Of a DNA stretch of 64,000 nt, positions 1-8,068 are shown in pieces. This stretch comes from Mongoliitalea lutea. GTDB taxonomy: Bacteria > Bacteroidota > Bacteroidia > Cytophagales > Cyclobacteriaceae. How positions within the stretch are numbered: position 1 is the first letter of the stretch; each line of letters opens with the position of its first letter. The stretch covers positions 124,364 through 188,363 of the forward strand of contig NZ_BMYF01000009.1 in assembly GCF_014652135.1 (NCBI RefSeq). The letters are read 5' to 3'. The notes under the pieces were generated by a model that had not been told where the DNA came from, did no database searches, and was given only the letters and a program-made list of their open reading frames with translations. The translations under genes and the position numbers were made by a program.

Positions 1-1
1 T

Positions 2-257
2 GTTAATATCATTGGAACCTCTCCTGGTATCCAAAAAGGGGGGTAAATTAGAAGTAAAAACTAGAAGACTTGCTGTTAAAGGTCTTGCTTCCAATCTTCC
101 TGACAAAATTGATGTGGACATCTCCAAACTAGATCTTGGAAAATCTTTCAAAGTAGGTGAATTGTCTGCTGAAGGATTCGAAATCTTGACTTCTCCTAAT
201 GTTTCTATCGTTACCATCGGTATCCCAAGAGCGTTGAGAGGTAAGAAAGCAGAATAA
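2..257 (+). CDS. rplY: 50S ribosomal protein L25 (general stress protein Ctc), 3' part, with apparent frameshift
   Basis: This is the C-terminal (TL5/CTC-type beta) domain of ribosomal protein L25, which binds 5S rRNA in the large subunit. The 5' end lies outside the window. Bases 2-43 read in frame 2 as VNIIGTSPGIQKGG, a typical L25 segment, and then hit a stop. From about base 42 the protein continues in frame 3 as KLEVKTRRLAVKGL and runs to RALRGKKAE. The two halves join perfectly if the six-G run at 38-43 is read as five G. The frameshift is directly visible. Whether it is a real mutation or a homopolymer miscall cannot be decided here. A TTG-started short ORF beginning at base 12 is not the real start. 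Confidence 0.85.
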   Translation, partial: LISLEPLLVSKKGGKLEVKTRRLAVKGLASNLPDKIDVDISKLDLGKSFKVGELSAEGFEILTSPNVSIVTIGIPRALRGKKAE

Positions 258-278
258 TTATTCTGAACAACTTATAAC

Positions 279-314
279 AAAACCCTATCTTTGGCAACAA
301 GGGTAGGGTTTTTT
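279..314 (+). terminator. Rho-independent terminator after L25
   Basis: A perfect 9-bp stem AAAACCCTA/TAGGGTTTT (279-287 and 304-312) encloses a 16-nt loop and runs into a short T tract. It lies 22 bases after the L25 stop, so it probably ends that transcript. Confidence 0.75.
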
Positions 315-595
315 AGTGAACAGTTGAAATTAGGAATTAAGAATGGAAGTTTAATGAAATATGCTAGCGCGAAATAATTTGAAGTATGCCTCTACCTGTG
401 GTAGGCATGTTCGGCGATATATTAGCGGCGTGTAGATAAGAGAATTATTCTTAAAAAAGTATCAAGCAATTTCAGGACGAGATAAACGAGTCTTGGTTCT
501 TGATTCTTGTCTCGTCTCTCACCTCTCGCTTCTCGTCTCTCGCTTCTCACCTCTCGTCTCTCGCTTCTCATTTCTCGTTTCTAAAAGTCTAAAAA
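315..595. other. Intergenic region between L25 and pth
   Basis: This gap has no convincing gene. It holds an imperfect hairpin at about 386-410 (ATGCCTCTACC facing GGTAGGCAT, with a bulge) and then a CT-rich repeat tract running up to the pth start. No clear promoter box was recognised. Confidence 0.5.
509..582. repeat. CT-rich degenerate tandem repeat (TCTCGTCTCTC / CTTCTC units)
   Basis: About 74 bases are built almost only from CTCT, TCTCG, CTTCTC and CACCTCTCG units on the plus strand, ending 13 bases before the pth ATG. Unit length is irregular (about 7 to 14 bases). The tract would form the 5' leader of a pth transcript or lie within its promoter region. It has no coding potential. Confidence 0.7.
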
Positions 596-1156
596 ATGAA
601 ATATCTCATCATCGGTTTAGGAAATATTGGCCCTGAGTACGAATTGACTCGTCATAATGTAGGTTTCCTGACAGTTGACCGTTTGGCTGATAAACAGGAC
701 GTAAGCTGGAAAAGTAATCGTTTAGCTTTTACCACTGAATTTAAGTATAAAGGCAGAAGCATACACATGATCAAGCCTACCACTTATATGAACCTTAGCG
801 GAAAAGCTGTTAATTATTGGATGAAGGAATTGAATATCCCTAAAGAAAACATCTTGGTGATTGTGGATGATGTAGCTATTCCTTTTGGGAAATTGCGCAT
901 GCGGGCCAAAGGTTCAGCAGCAGGTCATAATGGACTGAAAAATATTGAAGCACTTTGTGGCGGACAGGATTATCCGCGTTTACGCTTCGGCATAGGAGAT
1001 GATTTCCCCAAAGGAAGACAAGTAGATTATGTTTTGGGAAGATGGACTCAACAGGAAATTGATGAATTACCCACTGCCATGGACAAAGCAATCGAGATGT
1101 GCCTAAGCTTCTGCACAGTAGGAATATCGATGACTATGACGCAGTTTAATGATTAA
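596..1156 (+). CDS. pth: Peptidyl-tRNA hydrolase
   Basis: Pth hydrolyses the ester bond of peptidyl-tRNAs released from stalled ribosomes and recycles the tRNA in the cytoplasm. The 186-residue product has the usual bacterial Pth length. It shows the N-terminal [18 protein letters not shown] block, including the Asn and catalytic His of the family, then [13 protein letters not shown], the VDDVAIPFG block and [12 protein letters not shown], all in the expected order. The ATG at 596 starts directly at the conserved [10 protein letters not shown]. The gene follows L25 on the same strand, a common pairing, but a terminator separates them. Its stop codon ends one base before the stop of the convergent dehydratase gene. 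Confidence 0.96.
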   Translation: MKYLIIGLGNIGPEYELTRHNVGFLTVDRLADKQDVSWKSNRLAFTTEFKYKGRSIHMIKPTTYMNLSGKAVNYWMKELNIPKENILVIVDDVAIPFGKLRMRAKGSAAGHNGLKNIEALCGGQDYPRLRFGIGDDFPKGRQVDYVLGRWTQQEIDELPTAMDKAIEMCLSFCTVGISMTMTQFND

Positions 1157-3067
1157 TTAATTCAGTCTATCCAACACTTCAAACCTTGAAGCATTACTTA
1201 TAAATTCTGGTACTATTGATTTCAAATGGGAAACCAAATCATTCTCAATCCCCTTTTCAATTAATTCATTAAACAATTCAAATTGCCGTTCAATTTTATA
1301 GTATTCACTAGGCGAAACTTGAGCAATTTTAATTTTGGGGTGATGGGTAATTTTAACAATTTCTGAGTCATTCAAGAGTTCTTCAAAAAGTTTCTCTCCT
1401 TCTCTGAGCCCTGAAAACACAATTTTAATATCCTCATCTACTTTTTTACCTGAAAGCTGAATCATTTTTTTGGCCAAATCGACGATTTTCACGGGGTGTC
1501 CCATATCGAATACAAAAATTTCTCCACCGTTACCCATGACTCCAGCTTCCAACACCAATTGGCATGCTTCTGGAATAGTCATAAAGTATCGTGTGATTTC
1601 TGGATGAGTCACAGTTATTGGGCCACCTTTTTGAATTTGTTTCTTGAAAAGCGGAATCACAGAACCATTTGACCCGAGTACATTACCAAAACGAGTAGTT
1701 ATAAATCGGGTATGGAATCGTCTATGATTGTTTTCTAAAAAGGAATTAAGGGCTTGTACATACATTTCGGCCGCTCTTTTAGTAGCTCCCATGACATTAG
1801 TAGGGTTCACAGCCTTATCTGTACTTACAAAAACAAATTTCTCAACGTTATGCAGAACAGCCATATCTGCAAGAATTTTGGTCCCTAAAATGTTTGTCTT
1901 TATCGACTCCTCAGGATAATTTTCCATCATCGGCACATGTTTGTAGGCCGCAGCATGAAAAACAATCTCAGGTCTATAGGTTCTGAAAACAGCCTTCAAC
2001 TTTTTCCTATTTCTAATATCCGCGAGAATTGTTTTTTTAGCACAAATAACATCTGCTTCTTTCAACTCTTGCTCAATATCATACAAAGGAGATTCTGCCT
2101 GATCCAAAAGAATAAGCAACTTAGGCTTATAATGAATAATTTGTCTACACAACTCCGAGCCAATTGATCCTGCGGCACCAGTTACCAATACAACCTTCCC
2201 AACAATATCCTCTTCTATTTTAGGATTATCCAAGGAGATTTGCTCTCTACTTAACAAATCCTCAATTTTGACTTCACGTATTGCACCTGCTTGTAAACCT
2301 CCGTTTATCCATTGATTTATTGGAGGTACTATTCTAACATGGATATTCAACCGTAGACATTCGTCAATGATCTCCCGCTTCCTTTGCATTGAAATATCCC
2401 TTACAGCGATAATTAATTCTGTTACTCCATGACTTTCAATAAGTTTGGACAACATATTAATTCCTCTGTATATCTTCTTACCATCAATGATTTTTCCTTC
2501 TTTCTTCGGATCATCGTCTAAAAATGCAACCGTTTCGAAATGAGTTTTACTATCTCTTTTTATTACATCTTGAGCAATAATTCCAGCCTCCCCTGCTCCA
2601 AAAACAACCCCCTTTTTTACTTCTAAGGGAGCAACTGAGCTTTTTAGATACACAAATAACTCTTTAACTAAAAGTCTGTAGAAAATTAACAGAAATAAAG
2701 ATGATAAAGAAGCAATTATAAGAATCGAAGTAGGCAACACATATCTATCGCTAAGAACATTAAACGTTAGAAAATTGAGACTAAAGAACAATAAGAAGAC
2801 TAAAACAATCGTTTTAAAAATAATAGTTCCATCTTTAAATCCTGTATGTCGTACAATACCTTCATAACTCCTGGTAAAAAGCATGACTAACACACCACCT
2901 AGCATAAATGCCAAGCTTCCTGCAAACGAATCATGTTCCTTGATTACATCAAGTTCAAAATTGAACCTTACTAAATATCCAAAAAAGGCTGATTGATACA
3001 GAATAAGGGCATCCAAGGAAGCAATGATCCACCTTGGTAAAATTTTAAGTTTCTTTAAAAAATCCAT
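1157..3067 (-). CDS. Membrane-bound nucleotide-sugar 4,6-dehydratase (CapD/WbpM/FlaA1 family)
   Basis: This protein probably dehydrates UDP-GlcNAc (or a related UDP-HexNAc) to a 4-keto-6-deoxy sugar for surface glycans. The 636 residues hold about four N-terminal membrane segments (about 10-140), a first Rossmann domain with GAGEAG at 157-162, and a second NAD-binding SDR domain with TGAAGSIG at 296-303. The catalytic block VSTDKAVNPTNVMGATK has Met in place of the usual SDR Tyr, as is typical of the WbpM-like long forms. It is the last gene of the minus-strand block and abuts the pth stop codon with no spacer. The exact substrate is inferred from the family only. Confidence 0.9.
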   Translation of the reverse strand: MDFLKKLKILPRWIIASLDALILYQSAFFGYLVRFNFELDVIKEHDSFAGSLAFMLGGVLVMLFTRSYEGIVRHTGFKDGTIIFKTIVLVFLLFFSLNFLTFNVLSDRYVLPTSILIIASLSSLFLLIFYRLLVKELFVYLKSSVAPLEVKKGVVFGAGEAGIIAQDVIKRDSKTHFETVAFLDDDPKKEGKIIDGKKIYRGINMLSKLIESHGVTELIIAVRDISMQRKREIIDECLRLNIHVRIVPPINQWINGGLQAGAIREVKIEDLLSREQISLDNPKIEEDIVGKVVLVTGAAGSIGSELCRQIIHYKPKLLILLDQAESPLYDIEQELKEADVICAKKTILADIRNRKKLKAVFRTYRPEIVFHAAAYKHVPMMENYPEESIKTNILGTKILADMAVLHNVEKFVFVSTDKAVNPTNVMGATKRAAEMYVQALNSFLENNHRRFHTRFITTRFGNVLGSNGSVIPLFKKQIQKGGPITVTHPEITRYFMTIPEACQLVLEAGVMGNGGEIFVFDMGHPVKIVDLAKKMIQLSGKKVDEDIKIVFSGLREGEKLFEELLNDSEIVKITHHPKIKIAQVSPSEYYKIERQFELFNELIEKGIENDLVSHLKSIVPEFISNASRFEVLDRLN

Positions 3068-3262
3068 TGTAAAGTATTATCCAAATGCGATGTGGGTAAT
3101 TTATTTACACAAATATACTTTTTTTTCTCTGAACAGGAATAAAAGTGAAGAAATTTACTCATTATTACATCAATTTTGGTAAAAGTAGGTCAATTTTATT
3201 CTTTTCTTTTGTAATTTGAATAGTTATCGAATTATAATTATTTGATAATTCCTTCAAAACTG

Positions 3263-4444
3263 CTAGTTATTTGAAATTTTCGCATCTTCCAATATCTCTG
3301 CTGAAACTTTCGTTTTTGAAGTAGTACTCTTCGTCTTGTTTTTTCTTTTGGCAAGAATAGGAGGAGCTTTAGAATTATTTTTTTTGACTTGTTTTAAGGT
3401 GATTGCATCCAGTTTCAAGCCAAATATTACCGCTGTAAGAATCACTACTGGCAACATAACATAATCACTAAAGTTAGAGCCTAAAAATATAATTCCAATA
3501 AAAAATATTTTTAGAGAAATTAGGATCAATGTGACTTGATCGTGGCGAAAGCCCATTCTCATTAAAAAATGATGAACATGGGACTTATCTGGAGACATAG
3601 GTGATTTACCTTGCATCATTCTTCGAATAAACACACGGCTTGTATCATATATAGGAACAATCAATATTGCTATTCCTGTTGCTATTGGTGCAGCAAACTT
3701 TACTCCCATCACCCCAAGGGAATTAGCATTGGTATCAATAAAGTAAACTGTTAGGACAGCTAGTGCAAAGCCTATACTAAGAGAGCCTGTATCACCCATA
3801 AATATTTTCGCGGGATGCCAGTTAAATAGTAAAAATGAACAAATACCACCAACTAAAGCAAAGCTAAAAAGAGAATAAGACATCATATCCATACTTGCAA
3901 ACCACCAACCCAAAAACACTAAAGGAATTAAACTCAAACTTCCTGCAAGGCCATCTAACCCATCAATTAGATTGAAAGCATTGGTTAATGATAAAATTGT
4001 GAAAATAGATAATAAATAGCTTGACCATAAAGGAATATCATAAATCCCCATGAACCCATATAAACCTGTCAGGCGGATATCTGTCATAACTACGACCATA
4101 TACGCTGCGACAACCTGAGCTCCTAATTTCTGCCATGCTGTAAGGTTAACCAAATCATCTCGTAAGCCTACAAAAAAAATCAAACCAAATGCTGCTAGAA
4201 AAAACCGGGTTTCCAATAAATTCTCATAACTAAACCAAATCGCAACGGATATAAAAGTCGCAAGAATGAAACCTATCCCTCCCATAGATGGGATAAAGCC
4301 ACTATGGATTTTTCTCCCTCCCGGAGCATCCATTATATGCATTTTCCTTAAAACTTTAATTAGTATGGGAAACGTTAGGAATCCAATAACAAAAGCAGTT
4401 GCTATAATTTGAAAAATTTTCATAAAAATTCGTTTACGATTCAA
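3263..4444 (-). CDS. WecA/TagO-like undecaprenyl-phosphate GlcNAc-1-phosphate transferase
   Basis: This polytopic inner-membrane enzyme of the MraY/WecA family transfers a sugar-1-phosphate from a UDP-HexNAc to undecaprenyl phosphate and so starts assembly of a lipid-linked glycan. Visible family blocks are GLRDDLVNL (Asp-Asp), NAFNLIDGLDGLAGS, KIFMGDTGSLSIG and the cytoplasmic SPDKSHVHHFLMRMG His-rich loop. The 393 residues end in a Lys/Ser/Thr-rich hydrophilic tail of about 45 residues that the minimal enzyme does not need. It could prime the polysaccharide made by the locus downstream. A start at the internal MKIFQIIATAF (residue 8) is also possible. Confidence 0.9.
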   Translation of the reverse strand: MNRKRIFMKIFQIIATAFVIGFLTFPILIKVLRKMHIMDAPGGRKIHSGFIPSMGGIGFILATFISVAIWFSYENLLETRFFLAAFGLIFFVGLRDDLVNLTAWQKLGAQVVAAYMVVVMTDIRLTGLYGFMGIYDIPLWSSYLLSIFTILSLTNAFNLIDGLDGLAGSLSLIPLVFLGWWFASMDMMSYSLFSFALVGGICSFLLFNWHPAKIFMGDTGSLSIGFALAVLTVYFIDTNANSLGVMGVKFAAPIATGIAILIVPIYDTSRVFIRRMMQGKSPMSPDKSHVHHFLMRMGFRHDQVTLILISLKIFFIGIIFLGSNFSDYVMLPVVILTAVIFGLKLDAITLKQVKKNNSKAPPILAKRKNKTKSTTSKTKVSAEILEDAKISNN

Positions 4445-4548
4445 ATATATAAATAAAAAACAAACACTAAGTCAAAAGCCTACAAAAATCTTATTTTGAA
4501 GTCTTTAACAAAAGGCACCCTTATAATTCAAATGTTGTTTAATTCGCA

Positions 4549-5064
4549 CTATGGTTCCAAATAAGCAAGAATCTTTTGGATGCACTCATTTACAGAATTT
4601 TCTGCTGTCTTGAGATGGATATGTGGGGATGATGGCGTTTCATAGGGGGAGCTTATGCCTGTAAACTGATTAATTTTCCCTGCTCTTGCAAGTGCATAGA
4701 GCCCTTTCACATCCCTTTTTTCACAAATAGACAAAGGAGCATCCACAAACACCTCTACAAATCTTTCTTCTCCAACTGTAGACCGAATCAAAACTCTATC
4801 AGATTCAAAGGGAGTTATAAAGGCAGCTAATACAGTCATTCCTGTATCTAAAAGAATTTTTGCCAGCTCGGCAGTCCTCCGAATGTTTTCATGCCTGTCC
4901 TTGTCTGAAAAGCCTAAATCTTTGTTCAATCCCTTCCTCAAAGCATCCCCATCAAGCAGATATACCATTGATGATTGCTGTAATTCCATTTGTAAAGCTG
5001 CTGCCAAAGTGGATTTTCCACTACCTGATAATCCAGTAAACCAAATCAAGATGGGCTTCTTCAT
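4549..5064 (-). CDS. cysC: Adenylylsulfate (APS) kinase
   Basis: CysC phosphorylates adenylylsulfate to PAPS, the sulfate donor of sulfotransferases. The 171-residue product has the P-loop GLSGSGKST at 11-19, the LLDGDALRKGLNKDLGFS block, the RRTAELAKIL segment, and the C-terminal FTGISSPYE substrate loop. All key family blocks are present, although it is slightly shorter than many CysC. The ATG overlaps the stop of the upstream nucleotidyltransferase by 4 bases (ATGA), so it is translationally coupled to the lasso-peptide gene string. No CysD/CysN sulfurylase is present here, so APS must come from elsewhere. The only sulfotransferase in the window lies at 15262-16125 in the same lasso region, which makes a joint role likely. 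Confidence 0.93.
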   Translation of the reverse strand: MKKPILIWFTGLSGSGKSTLAAALQMELQQSSMVYLLDGDALRKGLNKDLGFSDKDRHENIRRTAELAKILLDTGMTVLAAFITPFESDRVLIRSTVGEERFVEVFVDAPLSICEKRDVKGLYALARAGKINQFTGISSPYETPSSPHIHLKTAENSVNECIQKILAYLEP

Positions 5065-6269
5065 GAAATATTATTCCTTAAGCCTGAAATTAAATAATTG
5101 GAAAATTTTTTCACCTCCAAAGGAGCAGGATAAATACTCATTTGATAATTAACATAATTGAAATGAAAAAACTTGATTTTTTGCAGTATTGATTTCTTTC
5201 CTTTAAATCCCCCAAAAATATTTTTTTTCATCACTTGATAATTATTTTGATCATCAATATCCCAAAGTGCTACCAATCCTACAGTAAATTGTTGATTTTC
5301 ATTAGAAATAGATAAAACTTCCGGGATTTTTATCCCAAACAAATCATCTAAAATTTTACATCCTGATAATAAAGGTTCCAAAAGATTACTTTTCATAGCC
5401 ATTTTTAAAAGTTTGTCCCAATCAAATTCCTGCTGATACTTTAGAATTATATTCAAAAAATCCTGAATATGCCGTAAACTTACCCACTGCTCTTTTCCTC
5501 CATGATGTAACACCATGCTCAGAAGCAAATCCTCAGGGCAGGGTATCCTAGTAACTAATCCATGAAAGTTGTATTCAATACTTCGTTCAAACACACCTGC
5601 CGGATTATAATCAAAGGCATACAAGGCTTGGTTAAATCCCCAATGCAAATCAACCAATTCACTCCCTCGCATCAGGGTGATTTCACAAAAGTATGGGGAA
5701 TTCAATTTCTTTTTCAATCGTTCAAATTCCAGAGAAAAATCATATTGCCCTTCATTGATTTCTTTATGCACAGGGATAAAGTAAATCTTGAAATTTAATT
5801 CATGTAAAATTTTTACTGCTTCCAGCACATACTCTTTTGGAACTAAAATATCTAAATCACCACTTTCTCTAAGTTGATTATTTTGGTATAATAAATCAAT
5901 ATAAAGGTTTCCTTTCAAGAGCATAACAGGGATTTGCTGTTCTTCTAACTTTAAAGCAATTTCCTTAAAGCAAAGAATACTGGTTAAATTTTTCCTAATC
6001 CGGAAAATATTCTTGATCGTTGGTTGACTAGATTGAGGAGAGAGCTGGGAAATTCCCTCTCTCTGAAGCATAGCCTTTAAAAGTGGCCTTATCCTATGGA
6101 TTGAAGCGAGTGCTTTTAATCTATCAAGATTAATATCAGAAAAATATGTAAAATCAGCCTTAGTGAGCACCTTAGTAGCCATACCAATCTCCTGAATTAA
6201 TATTCGGAGTTCTGGAGAAATAGATAAACTATCAAAAGTAGGCACAGTGGCTGGCATAAATAATCGCAA
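5061..6269 (-). CDS. Nucleotidyltransferase-fold protein (PF14907 type), lasso cluster N gene
   Basis: The 402-residue protein has the minimal nucleotidyltransferase signature of the uncharacterised NTP_transf_5 family: LLKGNLYIDLLY around Lys119-Gly120, followed by SGDLDILVP at 136-143 with two metal-binding Asp. Members often sit in lasso-peptide and other RiPP clusters, including the paeninodin cluster together with the peptide kinase. The biochemical role is not established to my knowledge. Modification of a peptide phosphate by a nucleotide or sugar is one possibility. The gene lies 14 bases after the exporter gene and overlaps cysC by 4 bases, so it belongs to the C-D-N-cysC string. The start ATG at 6269 is reasonable. 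A second ATG four codons later is possible. Confidence 0.8.
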   Translation of the reverse strand: MRLFMPATVPTFDSLSISPELRILIQEIGMATKVLTKADFTYFSDINLDRLKALASIHRIRPLLKAMLQREGISQLSPQSSQPTIKNIFRIRKNLTSILCFKEIALKLEEQQIPVMLLKGNLYIDLLYQNNQLRESGDLDILVPKEYVLEAVKILHELNFKIYFIPVHKEINEGQYDFSLEFERLKKKLNSPYFCEITLMRGSELVDLHWGFNQALYAFDYNPAGVFERSIEYNFHGLVTRIPCPEDLLLSMVLHHGGKEQWVSLRHIQDFLNIILKYQQEFDWDKLLKMAMKSNLLEPLLSGCKILDDLFGIKIPEVLSISNENQQFTVGLVALWDIDDQNNYQVMKKNIFGGFKGKKSILQKIKFFHFNYVNYQMSIYPAPLEVKKFSNYLISGLRNNIS

Positions 6270-6283
6270 GTAAGAATTCTAAT

Positions 6284-8068
6284 TTAATCAAAATTTTGAT
6301 TCAAATAAAGATTTTTAAATACCCCTTCCTCTTGAATCAAGTGATCAAAATTACCTTCTTGCACAACTGCCCCCCCCTCAAAAACAAAAATTCGATCTGC
6401 ATGCTTTAAGTTATACAAGCGGTGTGTAATCAGAATAATCAGCTTATCCGATCTATTCTGCATTAAATTTTTGAAAATCTCGCTTTCTGACATAGCGTCT
6501 AAGGCAGATGTAGGCTCATCCAAGACAATGATTTGTGCATCTCTATAAAATGCCCTCGCAATCGTCAATTTCTGCCACTGTCCACCACTCAAGGCATTCC
6601 CATTGCCAAAAATTCTTCCCAGTTTTGCATGTATCCCTTTTGGGAATTTAGAAACAAAGTCCATGGCATTAGCCTGCTGCACGGCTGAAGTAATCTTAGA
6701 ATCATCTCCTTCCCCCCCCTCTAGGCCTAAACGAATAGAATCAGCGATTGAGAAATAGTAACGTTGGAAATCCTGAAACAAAAAAAGCGTATGCTTTCGA
6801 TAACTTTTTTCCTCATACGATTCCAAAGGTTTTCCATTTAATCGTATCCTATTTTCCTTGTCAGAGTATAGCCCTGCCAACAATTTAACTAACGTTGATT
6901 TTCCTGAACCATTTTCACCCACAATTCCAATTACTTGACCAGACTGAAGTTCCATTGAAATGTTGCTCAAGACTTGTTTTTTTTGCTCAGGATAGATAAA
7001 GTCAACCCCAGCTAAGGAAAGTTTAATAGGTGTCTGAGGAAATAACTCCTTACCTTGAAATACAGGTGAACCCGAGTGAATACCTAAAAAACGAAAAAGG
7101 TCTTTCAAAAATAATCGCATTTGAAGTAACTGAACAAAAGAATTTAAAAACCCTTTCAAATTTTGTTGCATGCGTTGGATTCCCTGCAAATACACGATCA
7201 ATAAACTGATTTCAAGTAAGCCATCCAATGCATTGGAGGCTATTTTGAATAAAATATAAAGTAACACCCCGATTTCCGCCAATTCAGCGATTACAGCATA
7301 GCTTAATAAGTTCCGCTGCAAGCCGCTTTTTTGATCCAGTATTAATTTTTTCAGCGCGATAAATTTTTGAAGAAGTCCTTTTCCAAAATCTAAGGTACGA
7401 ACCTCGTGGGCGAAACTTTCAGTAGTCAAAATATGATGATAATAGGTTGACTCCCTTTCTTGGGGTACTAGTTTTTTTTCAAGCTTATATAAAGCAAACC
7501 CATTATACCATTTGATAACCGCAAGCGGTAAAGCGATCAAGACTACCAACCAAGCATACATTTGAAGCAAACTGAAAAAATAGCCTAATAAAAAGATTAA
7601 AGATAATAACTGGGTAAACGTTTGTTGAAGTTGCGTAAACAATTGAGGAATTTTGTAGACTGATTGCTTTTGAGCTAGATGAAGGCTATCATGGTAACGG
7701 GCATCTTCAAAGTATGCAAATGGAATTTCAATGGATTTTTGAATAATGTCTGAGGCAACTTTATCCGAAACCTTTTGTTGAAAAATACCCGATTGATAGG
7801 AATGCCATTGAGAAATGATTGCTTGCATGACTTGTAATCCACCCAAACCAAGCAACCAGATCAACATATCATCTATGGAGTTCTGAGAAGATGTCAATAC
7901 AGCATCAAAAAAACCTTTAGTCAAGATTAAAATCCCAACAGGAAAAGTGGCCAACAAAAGCTGTTGAAGCACGATTAACATGAAATCAACCTTTGATACT
8001 GACCAAATGATCTGGAGAGCTCTTACATATAGATTAATCCCCAGCAGCTTCATGTACGTTTTTTTCAC
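6284..8068 (-). CDS. Lasso-peptide ABC exporter (D protein), fused permease and ATPase
   Basis: This is a half-size ABC exporter likely to secrete the mature lasso peptides through the inner membrane. The 594 residues show an ABC-type six-helix membrane domain (about 25-300) and then a nucleotide-binding domain with Walker A GENGSGKS at 384-391, the Q-loop near Gln432, signature LSGGQ at 493-497, Walker B IIVLDEP at 513-519 and the H-loop His549. No N-terminal C39 peptidase domain is present, in line with leader removal by a separate B2 protease. The gene overlaps the cyclase gene by 35 bases, or by 20 if translation starts at Met6. Two G8 runs lie inside it and are in frame. Confidence 0.88.
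   Translation of the reverse strand: MKKTYMKLLGINLYVRALQIIWSVSKVDFMLIVLQQLLLATFPVGILILTKGFFDAVLTSSQNSIDDMLIWLLGLGGLQVMQAIISQWHSYQSGIFQQKVSDKVASDIIQKSIEIPFAYFEDARYHDSLHLAQKQSVYKIPQLFTQLQQTFTQLLSLIFLLGYFFSLLQMYAWLVVLIALPLAVIKWYNGFALYKLEKKLVPQERESTYYHHILTTESFAHEVRTLDFGKGLLQKFIALKKLILDQKSGLQRNLLSYAVIAELAEIGVLLYILFKIASNALDGLLEISLLIVYLQGIQRMQQNLKGFLNSFVQLLQMRLFLKDLFRFLGIHSGSPVFQGKELFPQTPIKLSLAGVDFIYPEQKKQVLSNISMELQSGQVIGIVGENGSGKSTLVKLLAGLYSDKENRIRLNGKPLESYEEKSYRKHTLFLFQDFQRYYFSIADSIRLGLEGGEGDDSKITSAVQQANAMDFVSKFPKGIHAKLGRIFGNGNALSGGQWQKLTIARAFYRDAQIIVLDEPTSALDAMSESEIFKNLMQNRSDKLIILITHRLYNLKHADRIFVFEGGAVVQEGNFDHLIQEEGVFKNLYLNQNFD
6370..6377 (-). repeat. G8 homopolymer inside the ABC exporter gene
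   Basis: Eight consecutive G on the coding strand encode Glu564-Gly-Gly-Ala567. The gene is in frame at this length. Any one-base change would truncate only the last about 30 residues. Confidence 0.8.
6712..6719 (-). repeat. G8 homopolymer inside the ABC exporter nucleotide-binding domain
   Basis: Eight consecutive G on the coding strand encode Glu450-Gly-Gly-Glu453, upstream of the signature motif. The frame is intact here, but a length change would abolish the ATPase half. Confidence 0.8.
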
